A stretch of DNA of 64,000 nucleotides, taken from positions 4,464,001 through 4,528,000 of the forward strand of contig NZ_CP119758.1 in the NCBI RefSeq assembly GCF_029323795.1, read 5' to 3'. Position 1 is the first letter of the stretch. Each line of letters opens with the position of its first letter. Shown piece by piece: positions 1 to 9,442 of the stretch. The position numbers and the translations under genes are program-made. The DNA comes from Zobellia alginiliquefaciens (GTDB lineage Bacteria; Bacteroidota; Bacteroidia; Flavobacteriales; Flavobacteriaceae). The notes below the pieces were generated by a model. It was not told the origin of the DNA. It ran no database searches and worked only from the letters and a program-made list of their open reading frames with translations.

Positions 1-8
1 TTTTATAC

Positions 9-2849
9 TCAATCAGGAATATTCAATTCTGGTCTTAAATATTTAGCGGTATAGCTCTTTTTATCTTGAGCTACTTCTTCCGGTGTACCCTTGGCAACGA
101 CTTTTCCGCCACCACGTCCACCTTCGTATCCAATATCTATTATGTAATCAACCATTTTAATGACGTCCATATTGTGTTCTATAACTAAAATGGTATTTCC
201 TTTGTCTACTAAACGAGTCAAAACTTCCATTAATACACGAATATCTTCAAAATGAAGTCCAGTAGTAGGTTCATCCAAAATATAAAAAGTGTTGCCCGTA
301 TCTCGCTTAGAAAGTTCTGTGGCCAGCTTAATACGCTGAGCCTCACCTCCCGAAAGCGTGGTAGACTGCTGTCCTAAGGAAATATACCCCAAACCAACAT
401 CCTGTATGGTCTTTAACTTACGATAAATTTTGGGTATAGGTTCAAAAAAATCGACAGCTTCATTGATTGTCATCTCTAAAACGTCTGCTATGGACTTTCC
501 TTTATACCTAATTTCTAAGGTCTCACGATTAAAGCGTTTGCCATTACAGGTTTCACATTCTACATAAACATCCGGTAAAAAGTTCATTTCAATGACCCGA
601 AGACCGCCACCTTGACAAGTTTCACAACGCCCGCCCTTTACATTAAAACTAAATCTACCTGGCTTATATCCTCTAATTGCGGCTTCCGGTGTTTTGGAGA
701 ACAATGAACGAATTTCACCAAAAACACCGGTATATGTTGCAGGATTAGATCGTGGAGTTCTGCCTATGGGCGATTGGTTAATGTCTATTACCTTATCAAT
801 GTGTTCTAAGCCCGTAATCTTTTTATAAGGCATAGGCTTTTTAACGCCATTAAAATAATGTGCGTTCATAATAGGGTAGAGGGTCTCATTTATTAATGTG
901 GACTTGCCACTACCCGAAACCCCGGTAACACCGATCATTTTCCCTAAAGGAATAGTAATTGAGACATTTTTTAAGTTATTCCCTGTGCAACCGGAAAGGG
1001 TAATCTTTTTGCCATTGCCTTTTCTACGCTCGTCAGGAACCGCTATTTTTTTCTTTCCCGTAATGTAGTCTGCAGTAAGTGTATGTTCCTTTTTTAAATC
1101 TTTTGGAGCGCCTTGCGAGATAATTTGACCACCATGTTTACCCGCTCTTGGGCCTATATCGATAACATGGTCTGCACATTCGATCATATCGCGGTCGTGT
1201 TCAACAACAATCACCGAATTACCAATATCACGAAGGGATTCCAGCGATTTAATCAATCTAGTGTTATCCCGTTGATGCAAGCCAATACTTGGTTCATCAA
1301 GAATATAAAGAACACCTACCAATTGAGAACCAATTTGGGTGGCCAATCGTATACGCTGCGCCTCTCCACCAGAAAGCGATTTAGAACTTCGGTTTAAGGA
1401 AAGGTAATCTAGGCCTACGTCTAGCAGAAATTGAATTCGCGTTCTAATTTCTTTAATAATTTCCTCGGCAATCTTAAGTTGGTTGCCTTCTAACGTCTTC
1501 TCTAGTCCTTTAAAGAATTTTGCCAACTCTGCAATGTCTAAATGGGCCAGTTCCGCAATATTCCTTTCATCTATCTTAAAATTAAGGGATTCCTTTCGTA
1601 AACGAGAACCTTCGCACACCGGACAAACTATTTTGTCCATGTACTCTTTGGCCCAACGTTTCAAAGCTGTTGTACCGGCATCTTCATATTGACTTTTTAT
1701 AAAGTTGGCTATTCCTTCGTAGTCAATTTTATACGTGCGTTTTACACCCAAACTTTTTGAATCTACTTCAAAATTTTCTTGTCCGCCATTCAACAATACG
1801 TTGATAGCTTCATCCGAAATTTTGGAAATGGGGTCTGTGAGCTCAAAATTATAGCGTTGTGCAATAGTTTCAATCTGTTTGAAAGCCCATGATTTTTTAT
1901 AATCACCTAAAGGTGCAATCCCACCCGATTTTATGGATAATTGTTTATTGGGAAATATCTTCTTTTCATTTACTTCGTACACATGGCCCAAACCGTTACA
2001 GTTAGGACACATTCCTTTTGGGGAGTTAAATGAAAATGTATTGGGCTCGGGAACAGGGTAGGAGATGCCGGTTGTTGGGCACATTAAATCCCTACTAAAA
2101 TACCTAGCTACTTTTTGGCCTTCCTCGAGTACCATAAGAACATTGTCCCCGCTGTACATTGCAGTATTCAGCGTTTCGGAGAGGCGCTTGTCCATATCCT
2201 CTGAATCGACCACTTTTAACCGGTCAATTACAATTTCGATATCGTGTGTTTTGTAACGGTCTACTTTCATGCCCTTAACAATGTCTTTTACCTCACCGTC
2301 AATTCTAACCTTTACAAAGCCCTGTTTGGCAATCTGTTCAAAAAGCTCCCTATAATGTCCTTTTCTAGATTTGATGATTGGGGCAAGAATATTAATTTTC
2401 TTACCATCATAATCCTTTTTAATAAGGTCTTTTATTTGTTCATCACTATAACTTACCATTTTCTCGCCCGTATTGTAACTGTAGGCATCACCGGCACGGG
2501 CAAAAAGCAACCGTAGAAAATCGTAAATTTCAGTAATAGTACCCACGGTAGACCGAGGCGATTTTGAAGTGGTCTTCTGTTCTATTGCGATAACGGGAGA
2601 AAGTCCATCTATTTTATCCACATCCGGTCTTTCCAAACCTCCCAGAAACTGTCTTGCGTAGGCCGAAAAAGTTTCAATATATCGTCGTTGCCCTTCAGCA
2701 TAAATAGTATCAAAGGCAAGAGAGGATTTTCCGCTACCCGAAAGTCCGGTTATGACCACCAATTTTTCTCTTGGTATGGTAACATCAATATTTTTCAGAT
2801 TATGAACGCGAGCGCCCTGAACCTCAATATTTTCTTCGTAATTTATCAT
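9..2849 (-). CDS. uvrA: UvrABC system protein A (excinuclease ABC subunit A)
   Basis: ATP-binding damage-recognition subunit of nucleotide excision repair; with UvrB it scans DNA for bulky lesions. The 946 residues match the usual length. Seen in order: a first Walker A (GLSGSGKSS, near residue 35), a zinc module with CPNCNGLG, a first ABC signature (LSGGEAQRI), a second Walker A (GVSGSGKST), a second zinc module (CETCQ...CETCNGKR) and a second LSGGEAQRI. The gene starts with ATG and a TAnnTTTG-type -7 element lies just upstream. Two further repair-type genes follow upstream on the same strand, separated by about 190 bp, so it is probably transcribed on its own. Identification is secure. Confidence 0.98.
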   Translation of the reverse strand: MINYEENIEVQGARVHNLKNIDVTIPREKLVVITGLSGSGKSSLAFDTIYAEGQRRYIETFSAYARQFLGGLERPDVDKIDGLSPVIAIEQKTTSKSPRSTVGTITEIYDFLRLLFARAGDAYSYNTGEKMVSYSDEQIKDLIKKDYDGKKINILAPIIKSRKGHYRELFEQIAKQGFVKVRIDGEVKDIVKGMKVDRYKTHDIEIVIDRLKVVDSEDMDKRLSETLNTAMYSGDNVLMVLEEGQKVARYFSRDLMCPTTGISYPVPEPNTFSFNSPKGMCPNCNGLGHVYEVNEKKIFPNKQLSIKSGGIAPLGDYKKSWAFKQIETIAQRYNFELTDPISKISDEAINVLLNGGQENFEVDSKSLGVKRTYKIDYEGIANFIKSQYEDAGTTALKRWAKEYMDKIVCPVCEGSRLRKESLNFKIDERNIAELAHLDIAELAKFFKGLEKTLEGNQLKIAEEIIKEIRTRIQFLLDVGLDYLSLNRSSKSLSGGEAQRIRLATQIGSQLVGVLYILDEPSIGLHQRDNTRLIKSLESLRDIGNSVIVVEHDRDMIECADHVIDIGPRAGKHGGQIISQGAPKDLKKEHTLTADYITGKKKIAVPDERRKGNGKKITLSGCTGNNLKNVSITIPLGKMIGVTGVSGSGKSTLINETLYPIMNAHYFNGVKKPMPYKKITGLEHIDKVIDINQSPIGRTPRSNPATYTGVFGEIRSLFSKTPEAAIRGYKPGRFSFNVKGGRCETCQGGGLRVIEMNFLPDVYVECETCNGKRFNRETLEIRYKGKSIADVLEMTINEAVDFFEPIPKIYRKLKTIQDVGLGYISLGQQSTTLSGGEAQRIKLATELSKRDTGNTFYILDEPTTGLHFEDIRVLMEVLTRLVDKGNTILVIEHNMDVIKMVDYIIDIGYEGGRGGGKVVAKGTPEEVAQDKKSYTAKYLRPELNIPD

Positions 2850-2866
2850 TTTCTATAGCAAAGTGG

Positions 2867-2874
2867 CAAAGGTA
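2867..2874 (-). promoter_or_regulatory. putative uvrA -7 promoter element
   Basis: On the minus strand this reads TACCTTTG, matching the Bacteroidota sigma -7 consensus TAnnTTTG, about 18 bp before the uvrA ATG. A TTTG further upstream may serve as the -33 element, although the 16-bp spacing is shorter than usual. Prediction from sequence only. Confidence 0.45.
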
Positions 2875-3040
2875 CGTTTTTGACCTTTAACAAAGAAGTG
2901 ACCGGTACTTATATCTATGTTAAGGAAATCATGTGAACACCTGAATTAATAGGTTGTAGCACTCTTAGCATTTATATTTTATTCGATAGAAACCATGGTC
3001 TTAAAACTATTTACTATAAGCCCGTATACTTCGTAATATT

Positions 3041-3814
3041 TTACACCACCTTCTTCTCGCTTAAATATTTCCAATATCTTTTAGGAACGTGCTGTTGGTG
3101 TAATTTTAGGTTGATGCGGAATTTGATATTGGTGCTCTTAAAGTAGTTGTTCCAAAGGTCTTGGTAGTTGTATTCTTCCTCACCAAAGTGAACACTTTTT
3201 TTCAAACTATTCGTGTAGGCGGCCTCAAGTTCTAAAGTTATAATTTCAACCTGATTCATATCATAGAAAATACCGTACTTGCGTTTTACATCATAAATCA
3301 ACCATTGTTGGTCTGCATACCTTGACCTGAAATGTTTAGTAATTAACGGTAATACATCAAAATCCGGTTCTATATTGGAAAAGTAAATATTATCTTTTGT
3401 CAACTGAAACCGTACAAATGCTTCCATTCTATGTTTTTCCCTGCCTACGGACCTTGCCAATTGACTAATTTTTAAAACGGTACTATCTGAATAATCCGAA
3501 GAAATAGAAGAGGCCGAAGCAAACATTTTTCTAATATATCTATACAACAACAATTCAATGCCCTTAGTTTCGCTCAAATAGGCAAAATAGATGTCTTTGA
3601 TGGCGTTATGACTTTTCTTGTGAATACCGTTCCAGACTCTTTTTGCTTTGTCCATTTGAGTAAAAATAGTTTCAGTTTCTGAAAAAAGTCCGCTTTGTGA
3701 AGATGAGTTTTTTTGAATATCCACCACTTGGGCCTTTTCATCAAAAGCCACAAAAATGGCCGTTAGAAATCCATTAAAACTTCCGTCGTAAATTAAGGTT
3801 TTTGTAGCATTCAT
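3041..3814 (-). CDS. putative DNA metabolism protein, TIGR03915/DUF4130 family
   Basis: Partner of the radical SAM protein encoded just upstream on the same strand; the two families nearly always occur together and are thought to act in DNA repair or base modification, but no reaction is established. The N-terminus (TLIYDGSFNGFLTAIF) and the later YAD-type region (FRSRYADQQWLIYDVKRKYG) are typical of the family. I chose the ATG at 3814, giving 257 residues; a GTG six codons earlier is possible. The gap to the upstream gene is 46 bp, so they form an operon. Assignment to the family is confident; the biochemical role is not. Confidence 0.85.
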   Translation of the reverse strand: MNATKTLIYDGSFNGFLTAIFVAFDEKAQVVDIQKNSSSQSGLFSETETIFTQMDKAKRVWNGIHKKSHNAIKDIYFAYLSETKGIELLLYRYIRKMFASASSISSDYSDSTVLKISQLARSVGREKHRMEAFVRFQLTKDNIYFSNIEPDFDVLPLITKHFRSRYADQQWLIYDVKRKYGIFYDMNQVEIITLELEAAYTNSLKKSVHFGEEEYNYQDLWNNYFKSTNIKFRINLKLHQQHVPKRYWKYLSEKKVV

Positions 3815-3860
3815 AGTTTCATGTTTTTTCACTGTTCATATGGTCTTCCAGAAGGCACTA

Positions 3861-5129
3861 TCAACTAAATAACTGCAATTGATTACTGTATTCCTTTCTA
3901 AATTTCCCCACTGAATTCTGGAGAATCAGGCCTTTGATTTTTGTTCCTTCCCTATCTTTATGTTCCCAAGTATTAGAGTCGCAAACAATAAAATATTTTG
4001 CTCGGTTAAGGGCTACACCAATTTTCTTAAGGTGCTCCCAGTTCAACTTACGGTAGCGTCTAGCACTGATTATTTTATGAACCGATTTCATACCAAGACC
4101 CGGAACACGGGCCAAAACATTCTTATCCGCCTTATTGATGTCCACCGGAAAATACTCCATGTTTCTCAAGGCCCACCCCAATTTTGGGTCTACATCCATG
4201 TCCAAGTTAGGATGGTCGTTATTCAATAGCTCTTGAACGCCAAAACCATAAAATCGTAACAACCAATCTGTCTGGTATAATCTATTTTCCCTTAGCATTG
4301 GTACCTGTGTGCCAATAGCAGGTAATCTACTGTCTTCTGCAACAGGAACATAACCAGAATAATAGACCCGTTTCATGTTGTAATTTTTATAATAATGTGT
4401 TGCGGAATACATGATATCCTTATCAGATTCTCCTGTTGCACCCACAATCATTTGAGTGCTCTGGCCTGCAGGGGCATATTTGGGTGTACTTTTAATGATT
4501 TTTTTCTCTAACTTATATTGAATAATTTCATTCTTCACCTTTAACATGGGTTTTGTGAAATCTTCATGTTTTTTATCGGGAGCCAATAGCTTCAGTCCGG
4601 AAATGGTAGGCACCTCAATATTTACGGACAATCTATCCGCATACAATCCAGCTTCACGCATGAGCTCGTCACTAGCTCCGGGAATAGATTTAAGATGTAT
4701 ATAGCCATTGAAATTTTCTTCCAGCCGAAGCTTCTTAGCTACTGCCACCAAACGCTCCATGGTATAATCAGGACTTTTAAAAATTCCGGAACTCAAAAAA
4801 AGCCCTTCTATATAATTCCGCCTATAAAAATTTATGGTTAAATCTACTACCTCTTGAATCTTAAAAGCGGCCCGTTGTACATCATTACTTTTTCTAGTAA
4901 CACAATACGCACAATCAAAGATGCAATGGTTGGTCAATAGAATTTTTAATAAGGATACACATCTGCCATCTTCCGTATAACTGTGGCAAATGCCCATTCC
5001 GCTGCTGTCTCCCAAACCTTTTGAATTGTTTTTACGAACGCTTCCGCTACTTGAGCAGGAAACATCATACTTGGCCGCATCAGCCAAAATGTTCAATTTT
5101 TCTTTTATTCTATCAAAAGATGATGTCAT
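3861..5129 (-). CDS. putative DNA modification/repair radical SAM protein (TIGR03916)
   Basis: Radical SAM enzyme linked to the DUF4130 protein downstream. From the chosen start it has 422 residues. The Cx3Cx2C iron-sulfur motif is visible as CIFDCAYC, preceded by a CSSSG segment typical of this family, and a helix-hairpin-helix-like stretch (ARVPGLGMKSVHKI) near the C-terminus could bind DNA. Two earlier in-frame starts exist (TTG at 5189, ATG at 5171), but both lie inside a palindrome array, and family members begin near the ATG at 5129 (MTSSFDRIKEKLNILADAAK). It is divergent from an HTH-S24 regulator, which suggests damage-dependent control. Substrate unknown. Confidence 0.88.
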   Translation of the reverse strand: MTSSFDRIKEKLNILADAAKYDVSCSSSGSVRKNNSKGLGDSSGMGICHSYTEDGRCVSLLKILLTNHCIFDCAYCVTRKSNDVQRAAFKIQEVVDLTINFYRRNYIEGLFLSSGIFKSPDYTMERLVAVAKKLRLEENFNGYIHLKSIPGASDELMREAGLYADRLSVNIEVPTISGLKLLAPDKKHEDFTKPMLKVKNEIIQYKLEKKIIKSTPKYAPAGQSTQMIVGATGESDKDIMYSATHYYKNYNMKRVYYSGYVPVAEDSRLPAIGTQVPMLRENRLYQTDWLLRFYGFGVQELLNNDHPNLDMDVDPKLGWALRNMEYFPVDINKADKNVLARVPGLGMKSVHKIISARRYRKLNWEHLKKIGVALNRAKYFIVCDSNTWEHKDREGTKIKGLILQNSVGKFRKEYSNQLQLFS

Positions 5130-5149
5130 TACGGTATTTGTATTTATTC

Positions 5150-5157
5150 CAAAATTA
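5150..5157 (-). promoter_or_regulatory. putative -7 element of the radical SAM/DUF4130 operon
   Basis: Minus strand reads TAATTTTG (TAnnTTTG consensus), about 20 bp before the chosen ATG at 5129. It lies inside the TTCCA-N6-TGGAA inverted repeat, so a protein bound there would block this promoter. Confidence 0.45.
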
Positions 5158-5196
5158 TGGAAAAAATCCATACAATGGATATAATCCAAATAATAT

Positions 5197-5226
5197 TTTG
5201 GAGTATATCCAAATTGTGTATATTTG
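5197..5226 (+). promoter_or_regulatory. putative promoter of the HTH-S24 regulator gene
   Basis: TTTG at 5197-5200 (-33 type) and TATATTTG at 5219-5226 (-7 type, TAnnTTTG) are separated by 18 bp, close to the Bacteroidota standard. The -33 element lies inside the right arm of the TCCAAA-N6-TTTGGA palindrome, which fits autoregulation. Confidence 0.55.
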
Positions 5227-5297
5227 AGGATGAAAGGGTAGCAGAGTTTTTCTAATTCTGTTAATCACTTCGCTAACAGATGTAATTCTTGACCTCT

Positions 5298-6062
5298 ATG
5301 GAAAATGAAATAACTTTAAAGCGCTTTACGGATATACGTAGAGAACTGGGCTATACACAGGCAGAGTTTGCTAAATTGATTGGAGTGTCCAGTACTACTG
5401 CGGATATTGAACGTGGACGGACAAAACTGTCCGGTAAAGTGGTGATGGAACTTTTAAAGAAGTTTAAGATAAATCCGCTATGGTTGTTTGGTGACAGTGA
5501 TAATCAGTTTTTAGAGACTTCAAAGGTTAGCGTTATTCCTAAGGTAGTAACTGTTGACAATGCCGGAAACGATAATATGGTTTTAGTAAATGCCAAAGCT
5601 GCGGCGGGATATCCGCAGAATATAGCGGATACCAGCTGGTATGAACAACTTCCCGCTTTTGACCTTCCCATACCAGAGTTTAGAAATGCAACATACCGTG
5701 GTTTTCAGGTAGATGGGGATAGTATGTTACCCAATTTAAGGTCAGGGGAGTGGGTCTTAGCTAAAGCGGTGGAGCATATTGATGATGTTAGCCCTAATAA
5801 AATGTATGTTGTGGTTTTAGAAGATGCCGTTTTGGTGAAAAAGGTTGAAAAAAGACCTAATTCAAATAATGTCACGTTGGTCTCTCTGAATGAAACCTAC
5901 CCTCCGTATGATATTAAACCCTTTCAAATTCAGGAGATTTGGGAGGTGAGCAGTAGAATTACCTTTGGGGAGGATGCTACTACGGAAAAAGGACTACTAA
6001 GACAATTGCAGGAATCAATGGATGAACTAAAAAGTCAGCTACAGCATGTTAAAAAAGTGTAG
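5298..6062 (+). CDS. LexA-like XRE-HTH/S24 peptidase transcriptional regulator
   Basis: Repressor-type regulator with an N-terminal Cro/C1 helix-turn-helix (about residues 8-62, RRELGYTQAEFAKLIGVSS) and a C-terminal S24 domain. The Ser-Lys dyad is visible: Ser142 in GDSMLPNL and Lys181 in VLVKKVEK. An Ala103-Gly104 bond in KAAAGYPQ sits where LexA/C1 proteins self-cleave. A short coiled tail ends the protein. I use the ATG at 5298 (254 residues); a TTG three codons earlier is less likely. The divergent repair pair and the palindromes between them suggest a small, self-controlled DNA-damage regulon; this is inference. Confidence 0.88.
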   Translation: MENEITLKRFTDIRRELGYTQAEFAKLIGVSSTTADIERGRTKLSGKVVMELLKKFKINPLWLFGDSDNQFLETSKVSVIPKVVTVDNAGNDNMVLVNAKAAAGYPQNIADTSWYEQLPAFDLPIPEFRNATYRGFQVDGDSMLPNLRSGEWVLAKAVEHIDDVSPNKMYVVVLEDAVLVKKVEKRPNSNNVTLVSLNETYPPYDIKPFQIQEIWEVSSRITFGEDATTEKGLLRQLQESMDELKSQLQHVKKV

Positions 6063-6070
6063 TCCGTTTT

Positions 6071-6505
6071 TTAGGACTCCGCTAGTTTTAAATTGTAAAC
6101 TCCGCTTTCCCTTGTTGTAAAACCTAGGCTTTTATAAAGTTTGATTGCCGCTGTTCTGTGATGACCTGAAAACAAAATGATTTCATCTAGGTTTAAGTGC
6201 TCGGCCTCAGCAAGAAGCTTTTGCATCAATTTCCTTCCAATTCCTTTTCCACGATGTTCGGAATTGACCACCACATCTTCAATTAGACCTCTATACCCAG
6301 AAATAACCTTGTACGTTGCCAAAAGTGCTATTCCAATAATATGACCTTCGTGCTTGCAAGCTGCAAAAACTACGTGATTGTCATCTTGAAGTATTTGATG
6401 CAAAGGTCGCTGTTTGTTTTTGTCGTTCAGCTGTTTGTATAAGTCCTGAATTTCTTGTTGAACCTGATCGTTAAGATTGAATTTATGTAGAATTTCGATG
6501 GTCAT
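6071..6505 (-). CDS. GNAT family N-acetyltransferase
   Basis: Small acetyl-CoA-dependent acetyltransferase of 144 residues. The acetyl-CoA binding motif A is visible as VVNSEHRGKGIGRKLM (about residues 80-95), followed by a typical motif B region (AAIKLYKSLGF). The overall pattern resembles eukaryotic glucosamine-6-phosphate acetyltransferase-like GNATs, but substrate cannot be read from sequence. Its 3' end is only 8 bp from the 3' end of the convergent S24 regulator gene. Confidence 0.85.
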   Translation of the reverse strand: MTIEILHKFNLNDQVQQEIQDLYKQLNDKNKQRPLHQILQDDNHVVFAACKHEGHIIGIALLATYKVISGYRGLIEDVVVNSEHRGKGIGRKLMQKLLAEAEHLNLDEIILFSGHHRTAAIKLYKSLGFTTRESGVYNLKLAES

Positions 6506-6540
6506 GCCTAGTAATTTGAAAATTTTGAAGTAAACTACCT

Positions 6541-6621
6541 CGGGACGAGCCCACGAAGCATTAAAAAAAATAGTGTTTAATATCGAGGTAAGCCTCGAAG
6601 CAATTAATCTCGATTATCGAG
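6541..6621. repeat. REP-like intergenic hairpin cluster
   Basis: Non-coding stretch with TCGAGG-taag-CCTCGA at 6583-6598 and CTCGA-tta-TCGAG at 6609-6621, preceded by a related GC-rich CCTCGGGACGAG segment near 6539. Two neighbouring hairpins sharing a TCGAG core resemble dispersed palindromic elements of flavobacterial chromosomes. There is no T-run, so it is not an obvious terminator. Confidence 0.4.
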
Positions 6622-6717
6622 TAAAATTAAGAATATATTGGAAGCAAAAGTACGGGTATATCTTAAAATTGATACAAAAAACTGACTAACCAACCTTTGA
6701 AGTAACTGATTTTAGGA

Positions 6718-7095
6718 TTAATACATTGTATTAGGATTGGCCGATGTTTTAGGAATTTGCTGAATGGAATCCCAGTGTTCACAAATCTTCCCTTTTTCAT
6801 CAAACCGAAAGAAATCCATGGTGATGTATTGGTCATTATCTGGCCAGATTTGATGCGTATGTAGCGCAACCAAGTTTCCTTCTGCAACAGATCGCACAAA
6901 GTTGATGGACTTTTTTGGGTACTCACGGTGCATGCGCTCAAAATAATCAATAAAACCTTTTGGCCCGTTGGCTACATCAGGGTTATGTTGAATGTATTGG
7001 CCACCACAATACTTTTCAATAGCAGCTTTAGGGTTACCTTCATAAGCCATTCTGTAAAAGGCTATTGCATTTTTCTTGTTTTCTGCTGTGTTCAT
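6718..7095 (-). CDS. SnoaL-like/NTF2-fold protein (nuclear transport factor 2 family)
   Basis: 125-residue alpha+beta-barrel protein of the SnoaL-like group. Characteristic pieces are FYRMAYEGNPKAAIEKY near the N-terminus, the YIQHNPDVANGPKGF segment, and the C-terminal strand pattern ITMDFFRFDEKGKICEHWD. Family members are polyketide cyclases, isomerases or stress proteins of unknown substrate, so no reaction is assigned. It has its own ATG and stands alone between a GNAT gene and marC on the same strand. Confidence 0.82.
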   Translation of the reverse strand: MNTAENKKNAIAFYRMAYEGNPKAAIEKYCGGQYIQHNPDVANGPKGFIDYFERMHREYPKKSINFVRSVAEGNLVALHTHQIWPDNDQYITMDFFRFDEKGKICEHWDSIQQIPKTSANPNTMY

Positions 7096-7135
7096 AAATT
7101 ATAATTTTAAATGGAAGAAATTCATTCCCTATTAG

Positions 7136-7750
7136 TTATAGTGAAAATGATATTTTTATTCCCTGAATAATCATATCCGTACCAATTATAGCAATGATAA
7201 GTCCCATGAGTTTTCCGATTACCGATATGACGTTGTTTCCAATTTTTTTAATGAACATTTCGCTCAGCATAAATGTAAAATAGGTCATTAGGCACATGGC
7301 AGCAAAAATTAAGATAACAATTCCAATCTTAAGGTATCCCGCGTTGGAAACAAAGTTCATTCCGGTTACAATAGTACCTGGTCCTGCCAATATGGGAATT
7401 GCAAGTGGAGAAATCGCTATGTTTTCATCAATGTGTGTTTCTTTAAGATGCTTTACATTGGATTTTTTGGACTGGAGCATATCAAAACCTACAACAAAAA
7501 CCAAAATACCTCCCGTAATCTTAAAAGCTGGTATTGTAATTCCAAACAGGAGAAATATAAACTTCCCAAGCACCAGAAAAATGGTAACGATTATAAAGGC
7601 CGTAAAGGTGGCTCTTTTGCCAATGTTGCGTTGGGTTTGCCTATCGGCACCTTCAACTAAGGATAAAAAAACCGGCATGTTAGAAAGTGGATTCATTATG
7701 GCAAAGAAACCAGTGAACACGGTAATAGAAAAGGTAAGAAGGTTATCCAT
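7136..7750 (-). CDS. MarC family integral membrane protein
   Basis: 204-residue inner membrane protein with about six hydrophobic segments. The N-terminus (FFAIMNPLSNMPVFLSLVEG) and the later PLAIPILAGPGTIVTG motif are the two signatures of the MarC/UPF0056 family. Its transport function is unproven; the family was once linked to multiple antibiotic resistance but that link was withdrawn for E. coli MarC. Length is normal and both ends are intact. A sizeable antisense open frame over this gene is ignored as a shadow. Confidence 0.9.
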   Translation of the reverse strand: MDNLLTFSITVFTGFFAIMNPLSNMPVFLSLVEGADRQTQRNIGKRATFTAFIIVTIFLVLGKFIFLLFGITIPAFKITGGILVFVVGFDMLQSKKSNVKHLKETHIDENIAISPLAIPILAGPGTIVTGMNFVSNAGYLKIGIVILIFAAMCLMTYFTFMLSEMFIKKIGNNVISVIGKLMGLIIAIIGTDMIIQGIKISFSL

Positions 7751-8004
7751 TCAAAATTGAAATTTCTTTAGACCTCAGGATGAAAAAAGTGTTTCAAGCT
7801 ATATGGCGTAAAATTGCTATTCTCCAAGGCTTAGATTAAAACATAGTACGTACAAGTTAAACAAAAAAAGAAGACCAAATGAGGGAGACACTCCTCTAAT
7901 GAATGGGTTTTGGCTTAAGGTTCATTTTTTTGAACAAAGAACTCTATGAACATTCAATTTGAGGTAGCCTAGAACGGCGAATTGGTTTAACTCAATTTTC
8001 TAAT

Positions 8005-9216
8005 CTACAATCCCATTAATGGGGGAAAGCTACGTAAAAATGCTTCCTTAAAGCTGGCCGGCTCCGTTTTATGGATTAGAATACTGTTACAAGCATTGAA
8101 CTTCATAAACGATTCTAATTCCCTGCTTAAAGCATCTGCAAAGGCTTCGGTTTTTCTTAAACTAGGTTCTAAGGTTAACTGGTGAATGTGTAAAACTTTT
8201 TCTTTTCTATCGGCCTTGCTATCCATTCGGGCTACTAATTTACCGTCCCATAAAATAGGTAAGGTAAAATAGCCATGTTTTCTTTTGTGTTGGGGTACAT
8301 AGCACTCCAGGGTATAATCAAAATTAAAGAGGTCCGTCATTCTTTTTCTTTGAATGAGGAGATTATCAAAAGGAGATAAAATTTTAAGTTTCTTTCTGGC
8401 CAAAGGTTGGTTTAGGAGTTTTAGTGCTTCGGGAAGTACGTAATATGCAGTGTTGGAAACGTTTACCAGTTCTATTTCGCCAGTATTCAGCATGGTATCC
8501 AAAGCGTTCGTAACCAATGGTTTTACGTTTTTTAGCAAATAGGTTATTTCTGGGAGTGTTCCTAGTCCGTTTGTTTGTAAATATTTCTTAACCATAAACC
8601 GGCCATATTCATCTTCCGTAGGTATGACTGTACTGATATCATTAGGTAAAACCCGTTCGGTAAGGTCGTATACCTTATGAAAATTGATACGTTTGGTAAT
8701 CATTAAATCGCCCTGCATAAACAGATTTTCTAACGCTTGTTTTGTCGGTGCCGTTTTCCATTCTCCATGTTTCTTCCCCTTTTTATCAAAGTCCTTTGCC
8801 ATTAAAGGGCCTTCGTGTGTTATACGTTCAACAACTGCTTTCATGAGCTTCTCATCCCTTTTAAACCAATGTTTTTGTTTTCCGGAAGCAATGGCAGTTT
8901 TACGAGGAAGACTAAAGCGATATTCAGTCATAGGTAAAAAGGCGGCGGCATGAGACCAATATTCAAACACTTTTTTATCCGCAACTAAGGCTGACAGATG
9001 GTCGGCCTTATAGTTAGGATTGCGGTTATACAGGGTGTGATGGTGTGCCCGCTCAATTACCGAAATAGTATCTATCTGAATATACCCCAAGTGTTCAATT
9101 GCGAAGAGTGTGGCATTTTGGGTAGAACCAAGCTGTTTTTTAGCAGGTAATCGCTGGGAAAGCAATGCCAATTTTTGGGCTTCTTTAAGTGAAAGGCTTT
9201 GTTCTTTTAAACTCAT
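8005..9216 (-). CDS. YcaQ-type winged-helix DNA glycosylase
   Basis: 403-residue winged helix-turn-helix protein of the AlkX/YcaQ family, which unhooks alkylated bases and interstrand crosslinks. The catalytic Q-x-D motif is present as QID at residues 47-49 in YIQIDTISVIERAHHH, and the conserved FEYWSHAAAFLP segment follows. The C-terminal PFDNLLIQRKRMTDLFNFDY region is also standard. It is a monocistronic gene. With uvrA and the radical SAM pair it makes four DNA-repair-type genes within 9 kb, though they are not one operon. Confidence 0.9.
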   Translation of the reverse strand: MSLKEQSLSLKEAQKLALLSQRLPAKKQLGSTQNATLFAIEHLGYIQIDTISVIERAHHHTLYNRNPNYKADHLSALVADKKVFEYWSHAAAFLPMTEYRFSLPRKTAIASGKQKHWFKRDEKLMKAVVERITHEGPLMAKDFDKKGKKHGEWKTAPTKQALENLFMQGDLMITKRINFHKVYDLTERVLPNDISTVIPTEDEYGRFMVKKYLQTNGLGTLPEITYLLKNVKPLVTNALDTMLNTGEIELVNVSNTAYYVLPEALKLLNQPLARKKLKILSPFDNLLIQRKRMTDLFNFDYTLECYVPQHKRKHGYFTLPILWDGKLVARMDSKADRKEKVLHIHQLTLEPSLRKTEAFADALSRELESFMKFNACNSILIHKTEPASFKEAFLRSFPPLMGL

Positions 9217-9442
9217 GTATCTAATTCAGGTCAAATTTAATACGAAGATAAGGGCACTCCAATTTTTGTTTACTTTTTTATGGTATTTGTGAGATTCCCA
9301 TGAAAATTAAGGTGGATTATTGGATAATGTTAAAAACTACTTAAAAAGTGACTTAAAAACATAAGAAAAAGTGTATTTCATCCGTTATTTAAGCAATTCA
9401 TCCTATTTTCGTTCATCTCAAACAACCAAAGTCCCTTTCGTA

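Larger units (their letters stand above)
5147..5230. promoter_or_regulatory. operator-like inverted repeat array between repair operon and S24 regulator
   Basis: Three clear inverted repeats built from TCCA/TGGA half-sites: TTCCA-N6-TGGAA at 5147-5162, ATCCAT-aca-ATGGAT at 5166-5180, and TCCAAA-N6-TTTGGA at 5185-5202. A fourth half-site (ATCCAAA, 5207-5213) is followed by an imperfect partner (TTTGAGGA, 5223-5230). Centres are about 18-20 bp apart. They overlap the predicted promoter elements in both directions, so binding by the adjacent S24 regulator is the simplest explanation. Spacer lengths differ among the sites, which weakens the case for a single uniform operator. Confidence 0.55.

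Noticed and set aside
5130-5189. Extended start (TTG 5189 or ATG 5171) for the radical SAM gene
   Set aside because: The extension runs through the operator palindromes and a -7 element, and the family N-terminus begins at the ATG at 5129.
6663-6950. 95-codon minus-strand frame
   Set aside because: Overlaps the SnoaL-like gene in another frame on the same strand; product shows no pattern.
7296-7760. 154-codon open frame on the plus strand opposite marC
   Set aside because: It is a shadow of the conserved MarC gene; its translation has no recognisable family pattern and the minus-strand reading has the full MarC signatures.
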